A stretch of DNA of 16,010 nt from an uncultured bacterium (GCA_905215405.1 CAJMQE010000082.1:1-16010), one strand, 5' to 3'; shown: positions 1-8,570, numbered from the stretch's first letter. Program-made: numbers and translations. The notes: generated by a model not told the origin, from the sequence alone.

Positions 1-16
1 CATAAACACTAAGCTT

Positions 17-1384
17 TCAGAAAATTTGACCCACAACTATACACGAAGAGCCATTAAAATTCATAAAAAATAGTGTTCCCGTTGTAATTGCTGCCAGGAT
101 GTCTGCAACAGGTTCTGCATAATAGATTCCCATCACGCCGGTAAAACGTGGTAAAATCAGTGCCAGCGGAACCAGAAGAATCACCTTACGCAGCAATGCG
201 AGGAATAGGGAGATCTTTGCCTGCCCCATTCCCATAAATGCTGATTGACAAGCCATCTGTACTCCGAACATCCAGACACCGCCCATAAACACAGGCATCA
301 CCTGTGATACCAGACTGATCAGTTCCTGGTTTCCTGTAAACATGCCTGCAAAAAGAGATGGAATCAGAAAGGCCGCCAGCGTACAAAGACATGTCACCGT
401 GAACGTCACTGTCAGAGAAATCCGAAATGTCTTTCTGACCCTCTCCTCATTTCTTGCACCATAATTAAAACTGATGATTGGCTGGATTCCCTGTGTGATG
501 CCTTGCGTTGGAACCACGAACAGCTGCATAACACTCTGTAAAATCGTCATGGAACCCACATAGAGATCTCCTCCATAAATCTGCAATCCACTGTTAAAGA
601 CAACCGTGATCAGACTCTCCGTTGCCTGCATAACGAATGGAGAGATACCAAGTGCCGCGATTCCCGCAACAATTTTTCGGTCAGGTCTCAGATTTTCCTT
701 GCGAATACGAATGCCAGATCTTTTGGATGCCAGAAATGAAACGACCCAGACTGCACTACATGCCTGTGAAAGAACAGTTGCAATTGCAGTTCCTCTGACC
801 CCAAGTCCAAATACAAATATAAAGACCGGATCCAGTACAATGTTAATTACTGCTCCGATCAGTACCGAAAACATTGCAATTCGCGACTGTCCCTGGCATG
901 TAATGAACGTGTTTAATCCAACTGCAGCCTGCACAAATACAGTTCCACAAAGATAGATCGTAATATACTGAAGTGCATACACAATAGTATCATCGCTTGC
1001 ACCGAACAAATATAAGACAGGCTCCTTGACAAAAAGGAACACCACTGTCAGCACAACTGAGAAAAATAACAGAACCGATACCCCATTTCCAAGGATCTTT
1101 TCCGCCTGTTCTCTGTTGCCTCTTCCAAGTTCGATTGCTGCAAGTGGTGCGCCTCCAGATCCAACGAACGCACTGAACGCAGCAATGATCATCAGAATCG
1201 GAAAGCAGATTCCAAGTCCTGTCAGTGCTGTAGACCCCACTTCCGGAATATGTCCAATATACATACGGTCAACAATATTATATAAAACATTTACGAACTG
1301 GGCGATTACTGTTGGCACTGCCATACTAAGGACCAGTTTTCCAATCGGTGCACTGCCCAGCTTTTCCTCTTTCTTATTTTTCAT
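17..1384 (-). CDS. MATE family multidrug/cation efflux transporter
   Basis: A 455-residue polytopic membrane protein. The sequence shows about twelve hydrophobic segments in two similar halves, with the MATE-type N-terminus (APIGKLVLSMAVPTVIAQ, then NVLYNIVDRMYIG) and the second-half counterpart near residues 245-310 (ISPFVMQ, PIISFNYGARNEERV). Known members export drugs or organic cations in exchange for Na+ or H+; the substrate here cannot be told. Length fits the family, although the last dozen residues (NFNGSSCIVVGQIF) do not look like a usual MATE tail. The start is supported by AGGAGTG at 1397-1403, a slightly long spacing of 12. It has its own promoter (1455-1483) just after the clpB terminator, so it is transcribed separately. 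The stop codon lies 17 bases from the window edge, so any downstream operon partner is out of view. Confidence 0.93.
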   Translation of the reverse strand: MKNKKEEKLGSAPIGKLVLSMAVPTVIAQFVNVLYNIVDRMYIGHIPEVGSTALTGLGICFPILMIIAAFSAFVGSGGAPLAAIELGRGNREQAEKILGNGVSVLLFFSVVLTVVFLFVKEPVLYLFGASDDTIVYALQYITIYLCGTVFVQAAVGLNTFITCQGQSRIAMFSVLIGAVINIVLDPVFIFVFGLGVRGTAIATVLSQACSAVWVVSFLASKRSGIRIRKENLRPDRKIVAGIAALGISPFVMQATESLITVVFNSGLQIYGGDLYVGSMTILQSVMQLFVVPTQGITQGIQPIISFNYGARNEERVRKTFRISLTVTFTVTCLCTLAAFLIPSLFAGMFTGNQELISLVSQVMPVFMGGVWMFGVQMACQSAFMGMGQAKISLFLALLRKVILLVPLALILPRFTGVMGIYYAEPVADILAAITTGTLFFMNFNGSSCIVVGQIF

Positions 1385-1454
1385 TTTTCTCTGTCACACT
1401 CCTGTACTCGTTTCCTACAATTTTTCTTTGCTGTCTTTTTGACTATTATTCATT

Positions 1455-1483
1455 ATTATATGGCCTGGTCTGCTATTTGTCCA
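1455..1483 (-). promoter_or_regulatory. Sigma-A promoter of the MATE gene
   Basis: On the minus strand, TGGACA (1478-1483) is followed after exactly 17 bases by a consensus TATAAT (1455-1460). It lies between the clpB terminator and the transporter start, giving a leader of about 65 nt. No operator-like dyad was noticed. Confidence 0.7.
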
Positions 1484-1489
1484 TTGCAT

Positions 1490-1525
1490 AAAAATACCAC
1501 CGGCATAGTCGTATGCCAGTGGTAT
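1490..1525 (-). terminator. Intrinsic terminator of clpB
   Basis: Arms 1512-1525 and 1494-1507 form a 14-bp stem with a 4-base loop. The only irregular pair is a G-U wobble when read as minus-strand RNA. A run of five U follows (1494-1490). It begins 8 bases past the clpB stop and precedes the MATE promoter. Confidence 0.88.
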
Positions 1526-1532
1526 CTATCTT

Positions 1533-4130
1533 TTATTTTAAATAATCTTTCACACGTGCTGTCAGTTCCTGTCCATTGACATCGATCAGGATCGTATCAC
1601 CTGCACTGATATTGCCCTTCAGAATCAGCTTTGCTGCCAGTGTTTCCACTGTTTTCTGTACATATCTCTTTAACGGACGTGCACCATACATTGGATCAAA
1701 TCCATGTTCTGTAATAAATGCTTTCGCTGCATCAGTAAGTTCAACATGAAGTTCTTTATCTGTCAATCTGCGATTAATATCTTTGACAAGCAGATTGATG
1801 ATGTTTCCAATGTTATCTTTTGTCAGCGGCTTGAACATAATAATTTCATCCAGTCTGTTGAGGAACTCAGGACGGAAATGTCCTTTCAGTTCTGTCATGA
1901 CTGCATCTTCTGCTTCCTGTCTGATTCCGCCATTTTCATCAATTCCTTCCAGCAGATAGTTCGAACCGATATTGGATGTCAGAATTATGATCGTATTCTT
2001 AAAATCTACTGTTCTTCCCTGTGAATCTGTTATACGACCATCGTCCAGGACCTGTAGCAGCACATTGAAAACATCCGGATGTGCCTTCTCTATCTCATCA
2101 AATAGAACAACGGAATATGGTTTTCTTCTAACCGCTTCCGTCAGCTGGCCACCTTCATCGTAACCCACATATCCAGGAGGCGCTCCGATCAGTCTGGAAA
2201 CGGAATATTTCTCCATGTATTCACTCATATCGAGTCTTACAATATTGGATTCATCATCAAACAGGCTTTCTGCCAGTGCCTTTGCCAGCTCTGTCTTACC
2301 AACACCAGTAGGACCGAGGAACAGAAATGATCCGATTGGTTTTGTTGGGTCTTTGATACCCGCTTTCGATCGAATAATTGCCTCTGTGACCTTTGTAATG
2401 CCCTCATCCTGACCGATGACTCTTCTGTGAAGCACTTCATCCAGGTTCAATGTCTTCTGTCGTTCACTTTCGCTCAACTTTGCAACCGGTATACCTGTCC
2501 ATCTGGAAATGATCTTCGCGATTTCTTCCTCATTTACATTCTGATGCACGAGTTCTAATTCCTTCTCGTCGACCTTTGCTTCTGCCTCCTCAATCTGGCG
2601 CTGGATCTGTGGTAATTTTCCGTACTGCAGTTCTGCTGCCTTATCCAGATTATATTCTCTTTTGGCATTGGCTATTTCCTGATTTACCTGATCTAATTCT
2701 TCTTTGAGTTTTGTGATAGAATCAACACTCTTCTTCTCACTGTCCCATTTTGTCTTCTGAATTTTAAATGACTCATTCAGTGTTGACAATTCTTTCTGCA
2801 GTGCAGCCAGTCTTTCTTTGCTCAGATTATCAGTTTCTTTTTTAAGCGCTGCTTCTTCAATTTCCAGCTGCATGATCTTTCTCTGCATTTCATCCAGTTC
2901 TGTTGGCATTGAGTCCAGTTCCGTCTTAATCATTGCACAGGCTTCATCGACCAGATCAATTGCCTTATCAGGCAGAAATCGATCCGATATATATCTGTCT
3001 GACAACGTAGCTGCAGAAACAAGTGCTGCATCTGTAATTTTAACGCCATGGAATAATTCATACCGTTCTTTAATTCCACGCAGAATTGATATTGTATCCT
3101 CTACTGATGGCTGATCGACCATGACCGGCTGAAATCTTCTTTCCAGTGCAGGATCCTTTTCAATATATTCTCTGTGCTCATCCAGTGTCGTTGCACCGAT
3201 GCAGTGCAGTTCACCACGGGCCAGCATAGGTTTTAACATATTGCCTGCATCCATCGCACCTTCCGTTTTACCGGCTCCGACAATCGTATGAATTTCATCA
3301 ATAAAAAGAATGATCTGTCCTTCACTTTTTCTGACCTCATCCAGAACAGCTTTCAGTCTCTCTTCAAATTCGCCACGATATTTTGCACCTGCGACGAGTG
3401 CTCCCATATCCAATGCAAATAACTTCTTATCTTTCAGTCCTTCCGGCACATCTCCACGCACGATTCTCTGTGCAAGTCCTTCCACGACTGCCGTTTTACC
3501 AACACCAGGTTCACCAATTAATACTGGATTATTCTTAGTCTTTCTGGAAAGGATCCGAATTACATTTCTAATTTCTGCATCTCTGCCTATGACAGGATCA
3601 AGTTTTCCTTCCTTTGCTCTTTCCACAAGATCCTGTCCGTATTTTGAAAGCGTGTCATATGTCGCCTCTGGATTATCACTCTCTACCTTCTGATTTCCTC
3701 TGACTGTGGAAAGCACCTGGAGGAATTTGTCCTTTGTAATTCCAAACTCTTTAAATAATGCTTTGACGCCTTTATTGGGCTCATGGAGCATCGCCAAGAA
3801 TAGATGTTCAACCGAGACATAAGAATCTCCCATTCTCTTGGCCTCATCCTCTGCATTGATCAGTACCTTGTTCAGCGCATTGCTGACGTAAAGCTGACTC
3901 GAACCAGATACCTTTGGCTTATTCCTAAGTAACTCTTCTACTCTGTTCTTGAACTGATCTTTATTAATTTCCATTTTTTCAATCAATCCAGCAATCAGAC
4001 TGTCTTCTATTGTAAGCAGACTATAGAGAAAATGTTCCTGGTCAATTTCCTGCTGTCCATAATCGTAAGCAATTTTTTCACACATGTTGACAGCTTCCAT
4101 CGACTTCTGTGTAAATTTATTAATATTCAT
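1533..4130 (-). CDS. clpB: ATP-dependent disaggregase chaperone ClpB
   Basis: An 865-residue class I Hsp100 protein, full length for ClpB. It solubilises aggregated proteins in the cytoplasm together with the DnaK system. Domains in order: Clp N-domain (about 1-150); AAA+ domain 1 with Walker A GEPGVGKT (206-213), Walker B LFIDE (275-279) and a pore-loop tyrosine in KYRG (250-253); the coiled-coil M-domain (about 405-530) that separates ClpB from ClpA/ClpC; AAA+ domain 2 with Walker A GPTGVGKT (606-613), GYVG pore loop (653-656), Walker B VVLFDE (674-679) and sensor-2 GARPLKR (816-822). All key residues are intact. The ribosome binding site GGGAGGAGG lies at about 4138-4146. The gene is monocistronic: a CIRCE-controlled promoter precedes it and a strong terminator follows. 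Direct heat-shock repression by HrcA is expected. Confidence 0.98.
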   Translation of the reverse strand: MNINKFTQKSMEAVNMCEKIAYDYGQQEIDQEHFLYSLLTIEDSLIAGLIEKMEINKDQFKNRVEELLRNKPKVSGSSQLYVSNALNKVLINAEDEAKRMGDSYVSVEHLFLAMLHEPNKGVKALFKEFGITKDKFLQVLSTVRGNQKVESDNPEATYDTLSKYGQDLVERAKEGKLDPVIGRDAEIRNVIRILSRKTKNNPVLIGEPGVGKTAVVEGLAQRIVRGDVPEGLKDKKLFALDMGALVAGAKYRGEFEERLKAVLDEVRKSEGQIILFIDEIHTIVGAGKTEGAMDAGNMLKPMLARGELHCIGATTLDEHREYIEKDPALERRFQPVMVDQPSVEDTISILRGIKERYELFHGVKITDAALVSAATLSDRYISDRFLPDKAIDLVDEACAMIKTELDSMPTELDEMQRKIMQLEIEEAALKKETDNLSKERLAALQKELSTLNESFKIQKTKWDSEKKSVDSITKLKEELDQVNQEIANAKREYNLDKAAELQYGKLPQIQRQIEEAEAKVDEKELELVHQNVNEEEIAKIISRWTGIPVAKLSESERQKTLNLDEVLHRRVIGQDEGITKVTEAIIRSKAGIKDPTKPIGSFLFLGPTGVGKTELAKALAESLFDDESNIVRLDMSEYMEKYSVSRLIGAPPGYVGYDEGGQLTEAVRRKPYSVVLFDEIEKAHPDVFNVLLQVLDDGRITDSQGRTVDFKNTIIILTSNIGSNYLLEGIDENGGIRQEAEDAVMTELKGHFRPEFLNRLDEIIMFKPLTKDNIGNIINLLVKDINRRLTDKELHVELTDAAKAFITEHGFDPMYGARPLKRYVQKTVETLAAKLILKGNISAGDTILIDVNGQELTARVKDYLK

Positions 4131-4235
4131 AAACTTTCCTCCTCCCTAACAATCAGTATTTCCGACTGTGAGTGCTATTATTTTCATTTTTCATTGTAAC
4201 CATCCTAATTCTGTAAGATCATATCTGCAGTTCAT

Positions 4236-4260
4236 GTTGTTCTATATGTTGTATAACAAC
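4236..4260 (-). other. AU-rich hairpin in the clpB leader
   Basis: GTTGTTCTATA (4236-4246) and TATAACAAC (4252-4260) can pair with one bulged base around a 5-base loop. It lies near the start of the roughly 135-nt clpB leader. It is weak and has no T tract. The remainder of the 306-base gap 4131-4436 holds the clpB promoter with CIRCE, a lone CIRCE-like half-site GAGTGCTAT at 4170-4178 and a weak terminator-like hairpin; no small gene was seen. Confidence 0.3.
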
Positions 4261-4273
4261 TGATCTTAGATTT

Positions 4274-4302
4274 GTTATAGCACAAAAAATTAGCACTGTC
4301 AA
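4274..4302 (-). promoter_or_regulatory. Sigma-A promoter of clpB
   Basis: A perfect TTGACA -35 box (4297-4302, minus strand), a 17-base spacer and TATAAC (4274-4279). Transcription should start near 4267. The -35 box is inside the CIRCE element, so HrcA bound there would block RNA polymerase. Confidence 0.88.
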
Positions 4303-4316
4303 CATGAGAGTGCTAA
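4290..4316 (-). promoter_or_regulatory. CIRCE element (HrcA operator)
   Basis: The minus strand reads TTAGCACTC, nine bases, then CAGTGCTAA. This matches the CIRCE consensus TTAGCACTC-N9-GAGTGCTAA in 17 of 18 positions with the exact 9-base spacer. HrcA, whose gene is not in this window, binds CIRCE and represses heat-shock genes. Confidence 0.93.
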
Positions 4317-4357
4317 TTTCTTTTATTTCTATTAAATTAATCTAATTTTGAAAGAAC

Positions 4358-4380
4358 TGCACTACCAACTGACTAGTGCA
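4358..4380 (-). terminator. Weak candidate terminator for the seven-gene redox operon
   Basis: TGCACTA (4374-4380 read on minus) and TAGTGCA (4358-4364) form a 7-bp stem with a 9-base loop. The following minus-strand bases GTTCTTTC are only partly U-rich. It is the best hairpin between the last operon gene and the clpB promoter, but not a convincing terminator. Confidence 0.35.
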
Positions 4381-4436
4381 AAGTACTGTCATTCGTGTTG
4401 AAACAGCCATGTCATAATAAAATAATGTCATCCTCT

Positions 4437-5090
4437 CTAATATGTAAGGCCCTGCACCCACTTTTTCACGGATTCAGCGGATGCACTGGATTGAAAACGT
4501 TCTCCTTCCTGCCAGCTTCCGTTTCCTGCCAGTTTTTCTAATAACTCTCCACTCTCACCAATGCCTGAAGAAGTTGAAGTACAGAATGGTATTACCGTTT
4601 TACCTGAGAAATCATTTTCTGAAATGAAATTATTTACTGGCCATGCTGCAATTCCCCACCAGATTGGATATCCAATAAAAACAGTGTCGTATGAATCCCA
4701 GTCTGCTACTGTTGTTGAAGTAAGCGCTACATCTCTTTGTGCTTCCTGATCATGTTCTACACTTACCCTGCTCTTATTATTTGTCCAATCCAGATCTGCA
4801 TCTGAATACGGTTGAACAGGTACTAATTCAAAGGTATCTCCACCAGTTTCTTCTGCAACTGCATTGGCAACAGCTTGTGTATGACCGGTTGCTGAATAAT
4901 AAACAACCAGTACTTTTCCCTTTGCTTCTTTGTTTGTGTTTAAATCAGATCCTTCTGTTGCATTGGAAGGCTCTGTTGCATGATTAATTTCATTGTTTGC
5001 AGATGTCTGATCTTTTTTTGCTCCACAACCTGCCAGCAATCCCATAGCTACTGTACACACGAGTAAAATACCAAGTATTCTTTTCTTCAT
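4437..5090 (-). CDS. Flavodoxin-domain lipoprotein
   Basis: A predicted 217-residue exported lipoprotein. The signal peptide MKKRILGILLVCTVAMG is followed by a lipobox LLAGC (cysteine at 22), then an S/T/N-rich linker to about residue 58 and a flavodoxin fold. The FMN-phosphate loop VVYYSATGHTQ sits near 62-72, and the GYPIWWGIAAWPVNNF aromatic stretch near 140-155 is typical of the flavodoxin_4 type. FMN binding is expected from the family. Anchoring on the outer face of the membrane is inferred. An ATG at 5096 is also in frame, but GGGAG lies only one base before it and seven bases before the ATG at 5090, so 5090 is preferred. It is the last gene of the seven-gene run, 11 bases after the flavin reductase-like gene. 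It is a second exported flavodoxin, matching the one that opens the operon. Confidence 0.88.
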   Translation of the reverse strand: MKKRILGILLVCTVAMGLLAGCGAKKDQTSANNEINHATEPSNATEGSDLNTNKEAKGKVLVVYYSATGHTQAVANAVAEETGGDTFELVPVQPYSDADLDWTNNKSRVSVEHDQEAQRDVALTSTTVADWDSYDTVFIGYPIWWGIAAWPVNNFISENDFSGKTVIPFCTSTSSGIGESGELLEKLAGNGSWQEGERFQSSASAESVKKWVQGLTY

Positions 5091-5101
5091 ATTCATTCTC
5101 C

Positions 5102-5656
5102 CTACTTTATTAATTTTTTACCGTCCCGAAATGCATTTCCAACTTTTTCTCCAAGTTTTACATATGCTGAATTCATGGCATCAAATGTAATTGCTCCCAG
5201 TTTATCCGTGTCTACGGTTCCCTGTTCATTTAAAACTCTTTCATCAATATTGACATTAACGATCTGACCAACAATTCCTTCTTCCGTCTGTCTAAGCAAT
5301 TTACATTCAAAAGTCATTGGAAATTCTTCGATGATCGGCGCATTGACAAATTCGCTCTTTGTGGTATGCAAACCGGCTCTTTCCATCTTGTCGGGTACTC
5401 TGTTCGCTGAGACGATTCCAACATAATCGGCTTCTACGACGTGAGCCGCATCCGCAATACTTACCGTAAATTCTTTATTTCTGAGTATATTGTCTGTCGT
5501 TCTATGACTTGCCAAATCCATGATCAGCTTATCTTCGCCACAAATGCCGCCCCATGCTGCATTCATCGCATTTGCTGTTCCATCCTCGTTATAAGTTCCA
5601 ATAATTAAAACAGGCTGTGGATATAATAATGGTTTTGCTCCAAAATTCTTTCTCAT
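5102..5656 (-). CDS. Flavin reductase-like (FMN-binding split-barrel) protein
   Basis: A 184-residue protein of the flavin reductase / FMN-binding split-barrel family. The N-terminal pattern MRKNFGAKPLLYPQPVLIIGTYNEDGTANAMNAAWGG, shortened here, is seen as KPLLYPQPVLIIGT followed by GTANAMNAAWGG. It continues with SIADAAHVVEADYVGIVSA and the VGQIVNVNIDE segment typical of this group. Members reduce or bind FMN with NAD(P)H in the cytoplasm. No signal peptide is visible. The frame extends up to an ATG at 5686, but there is no ribosome binding site before it; the ATG at 5656 has a modest AGAGAG upstream and begins where homologues usually begin. It lies between the iron-sulfur flavoprotein and the flavodoxin lipoprotein, so supplying reduced flavin to the neighbours is a reasonable inference. 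Confidence 0.87.
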   Translation of the reverse strand: MRKNFGAKPLLYPQPVLIIGTYNEDGTANAMNAAWGGICGEDKLIMDLASHRTTDNILRNKEFTVSIADAAHVVEADYVGIVSANRVPDKMERAGLHTTKSEFVNAPIIEEFPMTFECKLLRQTEEGIVGQIVNVNIDERVLNEQGTVDTDKLGAITFDAMNSAYVKLGEKVGNAFRDGKKLIK

Positions 5657-5732
5657 ATTTAATATCTCTCTTTCTTTTATTTTCATTTCATTATTTACTA
5701 TTCTTACATTACAAAACCTTTTGAAATTGGTT

Positions 5733-6371
5733 TTATTTTTCTAAAAGATCCGGTCTGGAGAAGTTCGTAGCCACATGTTCTTCCTTTTCTGGAATCCCAA
5801 ATGTTTCCTTTCCCATCTGAATGCTCTTTATGAGAAACGCCATATTTTTGCCAAGCGTTCTCATCGTCTGACATCCTTCTTTATCTGCATATACATCTTC
5901 CGGCGTATATCCATGCACCATATTCCAGTACTGACTTGCCGCAATCGGCATACTGTTGATGGTAAAATATTTGTTCAGTTCATCAAATGTTGCTGTCGTA
6001 CCAGCCCTTCTTGCCGATACCACTGCTGCTCCTACTTTCATTGTCTTATCAATCGCAAATGTACTATAAAACAGGCGATCTAAAAATGAAATCAATGTTC
6101 CATTTGCTGACGCATAATACACAGGTGATCCTATAACAATTCCATCACACGCCTCAAATTTTGATGCCACTTCATTGACAAAATCATCAAAGATACATTT
6201 TCCCTTTTCAAAACATTTTCGGCAGCCGATGCATCCGCGAATCGCTTTATTTCCCACATCGATAATTTCTGTTTCCACCCCCTCTTTGTGCAGTGTTTCC
6301 GCAACAATCGACAGCGCTGTTTTTGTACAGCCATTATGATTGGGACTTCCGTTAATTAACAATACCTTCAT
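5733..6371 (-). CDS. Iron-sulfur flavoprotein / NADPH-dependent FMN reductase family
   Basis: A 212-residue flavodoxin-like protein. The FMN-phosphate loop NGSPNHNGCT lies at 7-16, and GSPVYYASANGTLISFLDR at about 81-99 is the family's second flavin-contact loop. Between them is a compact cysteine cluster, C47-x2-C50-x2-C53-x5-C59 (GCIGCRKCFEKGKC), which in Methanosarcina-type Isf proteins binds a [4Fe-4S] cluster. Such proteins move electrons between iron-sulfur and FMN centres and have been linked to reduction of oxidants. Whether a cluster is present here is inferred from spacing only. The ribosome binding site AAAGGGAG follows directly after the alcohol dehydrogenase stop (gap 16). After its stop a weak 6-bp hairpin (5713-5718 with 5729-5734) overlaps the end of the gene and might trim the transcript. 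Confidence 0.88.
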   Translation of the reverse strand: MKVLLINGSPNHNGCTKTALSIVAETLHKEGVETEIIDVGNKAIRGCIGCRKCFEKGKCIFDDFVNEVASKFEACDGIVIGSPVYYASANGTLISFLDRLFYSTFAIDKTMKVGAAVVSARRAGTTATFDELNKYFTINSMPIAASQYWNMVHGYTPEDVYADKEGCQTMRTLGKNMAFLIKSIQMGKETFGIPEKEEHVATNFSRPDLLEK

Positions 6372-6387
6372 TTTAAGATTCTCCCTT

Positions 6388-7548
6388 TTATCTGCATTCT
6401 AATAAAATCTGATAGATTTCCTCTGCAGTTAATTGCTTGCAGCATCCTGGCATGATATTTGTGGAATCAGCCACTTTTCTTAACATATCGTCGCCCTGAA
6501 TATTCATTTCACGTAATGAGGACGGTAACCCTGCCTCTTTGATGAATTCCTCAAGCTTCCTGATTCCGGCTAAAGCGGTCTCTTCTTTGGTTTTCCCTTC
6601 CGGTGATACATTCCAGATGACTTCAGCAAAACGAACGAACTTATCCAGCCCTTCCCTATAGATGTGACGATATAAAACAGGATGAATAACTGCAAGCCCC
6701 TGACCATGATTACAATCTGTATATGCTCCTAATTGATGTTCTATCATATGGGCCTGAAAATCTGTTTGTTTGCCAATTTTTAATATTCCATTTTCCGCCA
6801 TAGCTGAATCCCACATCAGTTCACTTCTTGCCATCATATCCTCAGGATTCTGGAGTAAGACACGCATATTCGCAATTGTATTTTTCATGACTGCTTCACT
6901 GATTTCATCAGATATAAATGACTGCTGTGGCTTTCCGAAATATGTTTCCATGGCATGACTTAATGTATCAAATGCTCCTGAAATGACCTGCTTAAATGGA
7001 ACACTTAATGTATAGGATGGATCGAGAATTGCAAACTCTGCCTGTGCTCCCCAGAGAGCTGACTTCAGTTTTTTCTCTTCATTTGTAATTACAGCTCCTG
7101 CATTCTGCTCTGATCCAGTACCTGATGCAGTTACGACTACCCCTAATGGGATTGCTTTTTCCGGAAATTTATGATCTGTATATTCCATTTCCCAGATATC
7201 TTCTTCATACATTGCCTGCGACGCAACAATCTTACAGCAGTCACTGACAGAGCCTCCGCCGACAGCAAGAATAAAATCCACCTTTTCTTCTCTGGCAATA
7301 GCTGCGCCTTCCTGTACCTTTGCATAAGTTGGATTTGACATAATTCCCGAAAATTCAACAACTCTTTTTCCTGTTTTTGCAAGCAGATCCATCATCTCAT
7401 TATAAATTCCATTCTTCTTGATCGAGCCTCCGCCATAAGCAAGCATAACTGTATTTCCTGCCTTGTTTAACTGTGCTGGCAGATTCTTCTCTGCTGCTTT
7501 TTCTCCAAAATAAACCTTTGTTGGATACTGAAATGTAAATTCATTCAT
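6388..7548 (-). CDS. Iron-containing alcohol dehydrogenase, YqhD/BdhA-like aldehyde reductase
   Basis: A 386-residue group III metal-dependent alcohol dehydrogenase, nearly the same length as E. coli YqhD. The nucleotide-binding domain has YGGGSIKKNG (38-47) and AVGGGSVSDCCK (95-106). The metal ligands fall at D194, H198, H267 and H281 (FDTLSHAMETY, FQAHMIEHQLG, CNHGQGLAVIHP), the same numbers as the zinc ligands known for YqhD. The family interconverts alcohols and aldehydes or ketones; YqhD-like members work as NADPH-dependent reductases of reactive aldehydes such as methylglyoxal or acrolein. Aldehyde reduction is the favoured role here given the AdhR-like regulator upstream; that is inference. 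AGGAAAAAAAG precedes the start. It is cytoplasmic and lies in the operon between the aldo/keto reductase (gap 23) and the iron-sulfur flavoprotein. Confidence 0.95.
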   Translation of the reverse strand: MNEFTFQYPTKVYFGEKAAEKNLPAQLNKAGNTVMLAYGGGSIKKNGIYNEMMDLLAKTGKRVVEFSGIMSNPTYAKVQEGAAIAREEKVDFILAVGGGSVSDCCKIVASQAMYEEDIWEMEYTDHKFPEKAIPLGVVVTASGTGSEQNAGAVITNEEKKLKSALWGAQAEFAILDPSYTLSVPFKQVISGAFDTLSHAMETYFGKPQQSFISDEISEAVMKNTIANMRVLLQNPEDMMARSELMWDSAMAENGILKIGKQTDFQAHMIEHQLGAYTDCNHGQGLAVIHPVLYRHIYREGLDKFVRFAEVIWNVSPEGKTKEETALAGIRKLEEFIKEAGLPSSLREMNIQGDDMLRKVADSTNIMPGCCKQLTAEEIYQILLECR

Positions 7549-7571
7549 CTTTTTTTCCTGCCTTTCTATTT

Positions 7572-8570
7572 TTATTTTACTATTTTAGAACCACCAAAAA
7601 CTGCTGACATCGGTATCTGATCAAGCATTTCATCCAGTCTTCTGACCTCTGACTCACTTAACTTCACCTGAGCAGCTCCGGCGTTTTCCTCCATACGTGA
7701 TAACTTACGACTTCCCGGGATTGGAACGATCCAAGGTTTCTTACACAACATCCACGCAAGGGACAATTGTGCCATTGTTGCGTGATGCTCATTGGATAAA
7801 TGCTCCAGTAATTGAAATAGCTCTCGATTCTGTTCAAAACTTTCTTTCTGAAATTGTGGCATATTGCTTCTGTAATCCAATTTTGCATCAAACTTTGAAC
7901 TTACGTCATATTTACCAGATAAAAGCCCATTTGCCATTGGTGAGAATGCTATCAGTCCCACATTCAGTTCTTCTAATACAGGAAACATTTCTTCGTACTG
8001 TCTTGCCATCATGGAATAACGATTTTCAATTGCAGTTACCTTACAAACTTTATCTGCTCGTCGAAGATACTCTTCATTTGCCTCTGAAATTCCCCAATGC
8101 AGTATCTTTCCTTCCTGAATCAATTGATTCATAACTTCTGCAACTTCTTCCGGTTCAACAGCTGGATCGATTCTATGCTGAAAATATAAATCGACGTGAT
8201 CTGTTTTTAATCTTTTTAATGTTCCTTCTATCGATTCTCTGATACTGGATGGTGCCGCATCCGGGATCAATGGTTTATTGACCAGCTCACTGGACATATC
8301 AAAACGAATTCCGAACTTACTTACGATCTGAACCTGATTTCTGATGTCTTCCAATGCCTCTCCAACAAGCACTTCATTGTCATGAGGATTCTCCTGCGTA
8401 CCATAAATTTCGGCCGTATCAAAAAATGTATATCCAAAATCAAATGCTTTTCGAATAGCATTAATTGCCTGTTTCTTATCAGTTGGTAAGCCATATGCAT
8501 GGGAAAAGCCCATACAGCCCAATCCAACGGAACTTACCTTTAATCCTGTACCTAAAATTCTTTGTTCCAT
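7572..8570 (-). CDS. Aldo/keto reductase
   Basis: A 332-residue (beta/alpha)8 aldo/keto reductase. The catalytic tetrad is visible as D51 and Y56 (DTAEIYG), K85 (IVSKFG) and H132 (YFQHRID). The NADP(H)-binding end motif PIPGSRKLSRMEENAGA is at about 283-299. The long form, with the start MEQRILGTGLKVSSVGLGCMG, resembles AKR13-type and plant auxin-related-type enzymes. It should reduce aldehydes or ketones to alcohols with NADPH in the cytoplasm; the true substrate is unknown. The start is one base after the stop of the DUF4405 gene, and its GGAGAA ribosome binding site lies inside the end of that gene, so translational coupling is likely. The next gene is the YqhD-like reductase, so the two carbonyl reductases are adjacent. 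Confidence 0.94.
   Translation of the reverse strand: MEQRILGTGLKVSSVGLGCMGFSHAYGLPTDKKQAINAIRKAFDFGYTFFDTAEIYGTQENPHDNEVLVGEALEDIRNQVQIVSKFGIRFDMSSELVNKPLIPDAAPSSIRESIEGTLKRLKTDHVDLYFQHRIDPAVEPEEVAEVMNQLIQEGKILHWGISEANEEYLRRADKVCKVTAIENRYSMMARQYEEMFPVLEELNVGLIAFSPMANGLLSGKYDVSSKFDAKLDYRSNMPQFQKESFEQNRELFQLLEHLSNEHHATMAQLSLAWMLCKKPWIVPIPGSRKLSRMEENAGAAQVKLSESEVRRLDEMLDQIPMSAVFGGSKIVK

Noticed and set aside
17..60. Frameshift or truncation at the C-terminus of the MATE transporter.
   Set aside because: The tail is unusual, but the length (455) is normal and all membrane helices are present. Too little sequence remains at the window edge to show a disrupted continuation.
4131..4273. Riboswitch or small gene in the clpB leader.
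   Set aside because: Only a weak AU-rich hairpin is visible, with no conserved riboswitch core, no terminator/antiterminator pair and no start codon with a ribosome binding site.
5713..5734. Terminator between the iron-sulfur flavoprotein and the flavin reductase-like gene.
   Set aside because: The stem is only six A/T-rich pairs with a 10-base loop and no U run on the operon strand, so read-through is expected.
7697..8134. A 145-codon plus-strand open frame inside the aldo/keto reductase gene.
   Set aside because: It is antisense to a gene with a complete catalytic tetrad, has no ribosome binding site and resembles no known protein.
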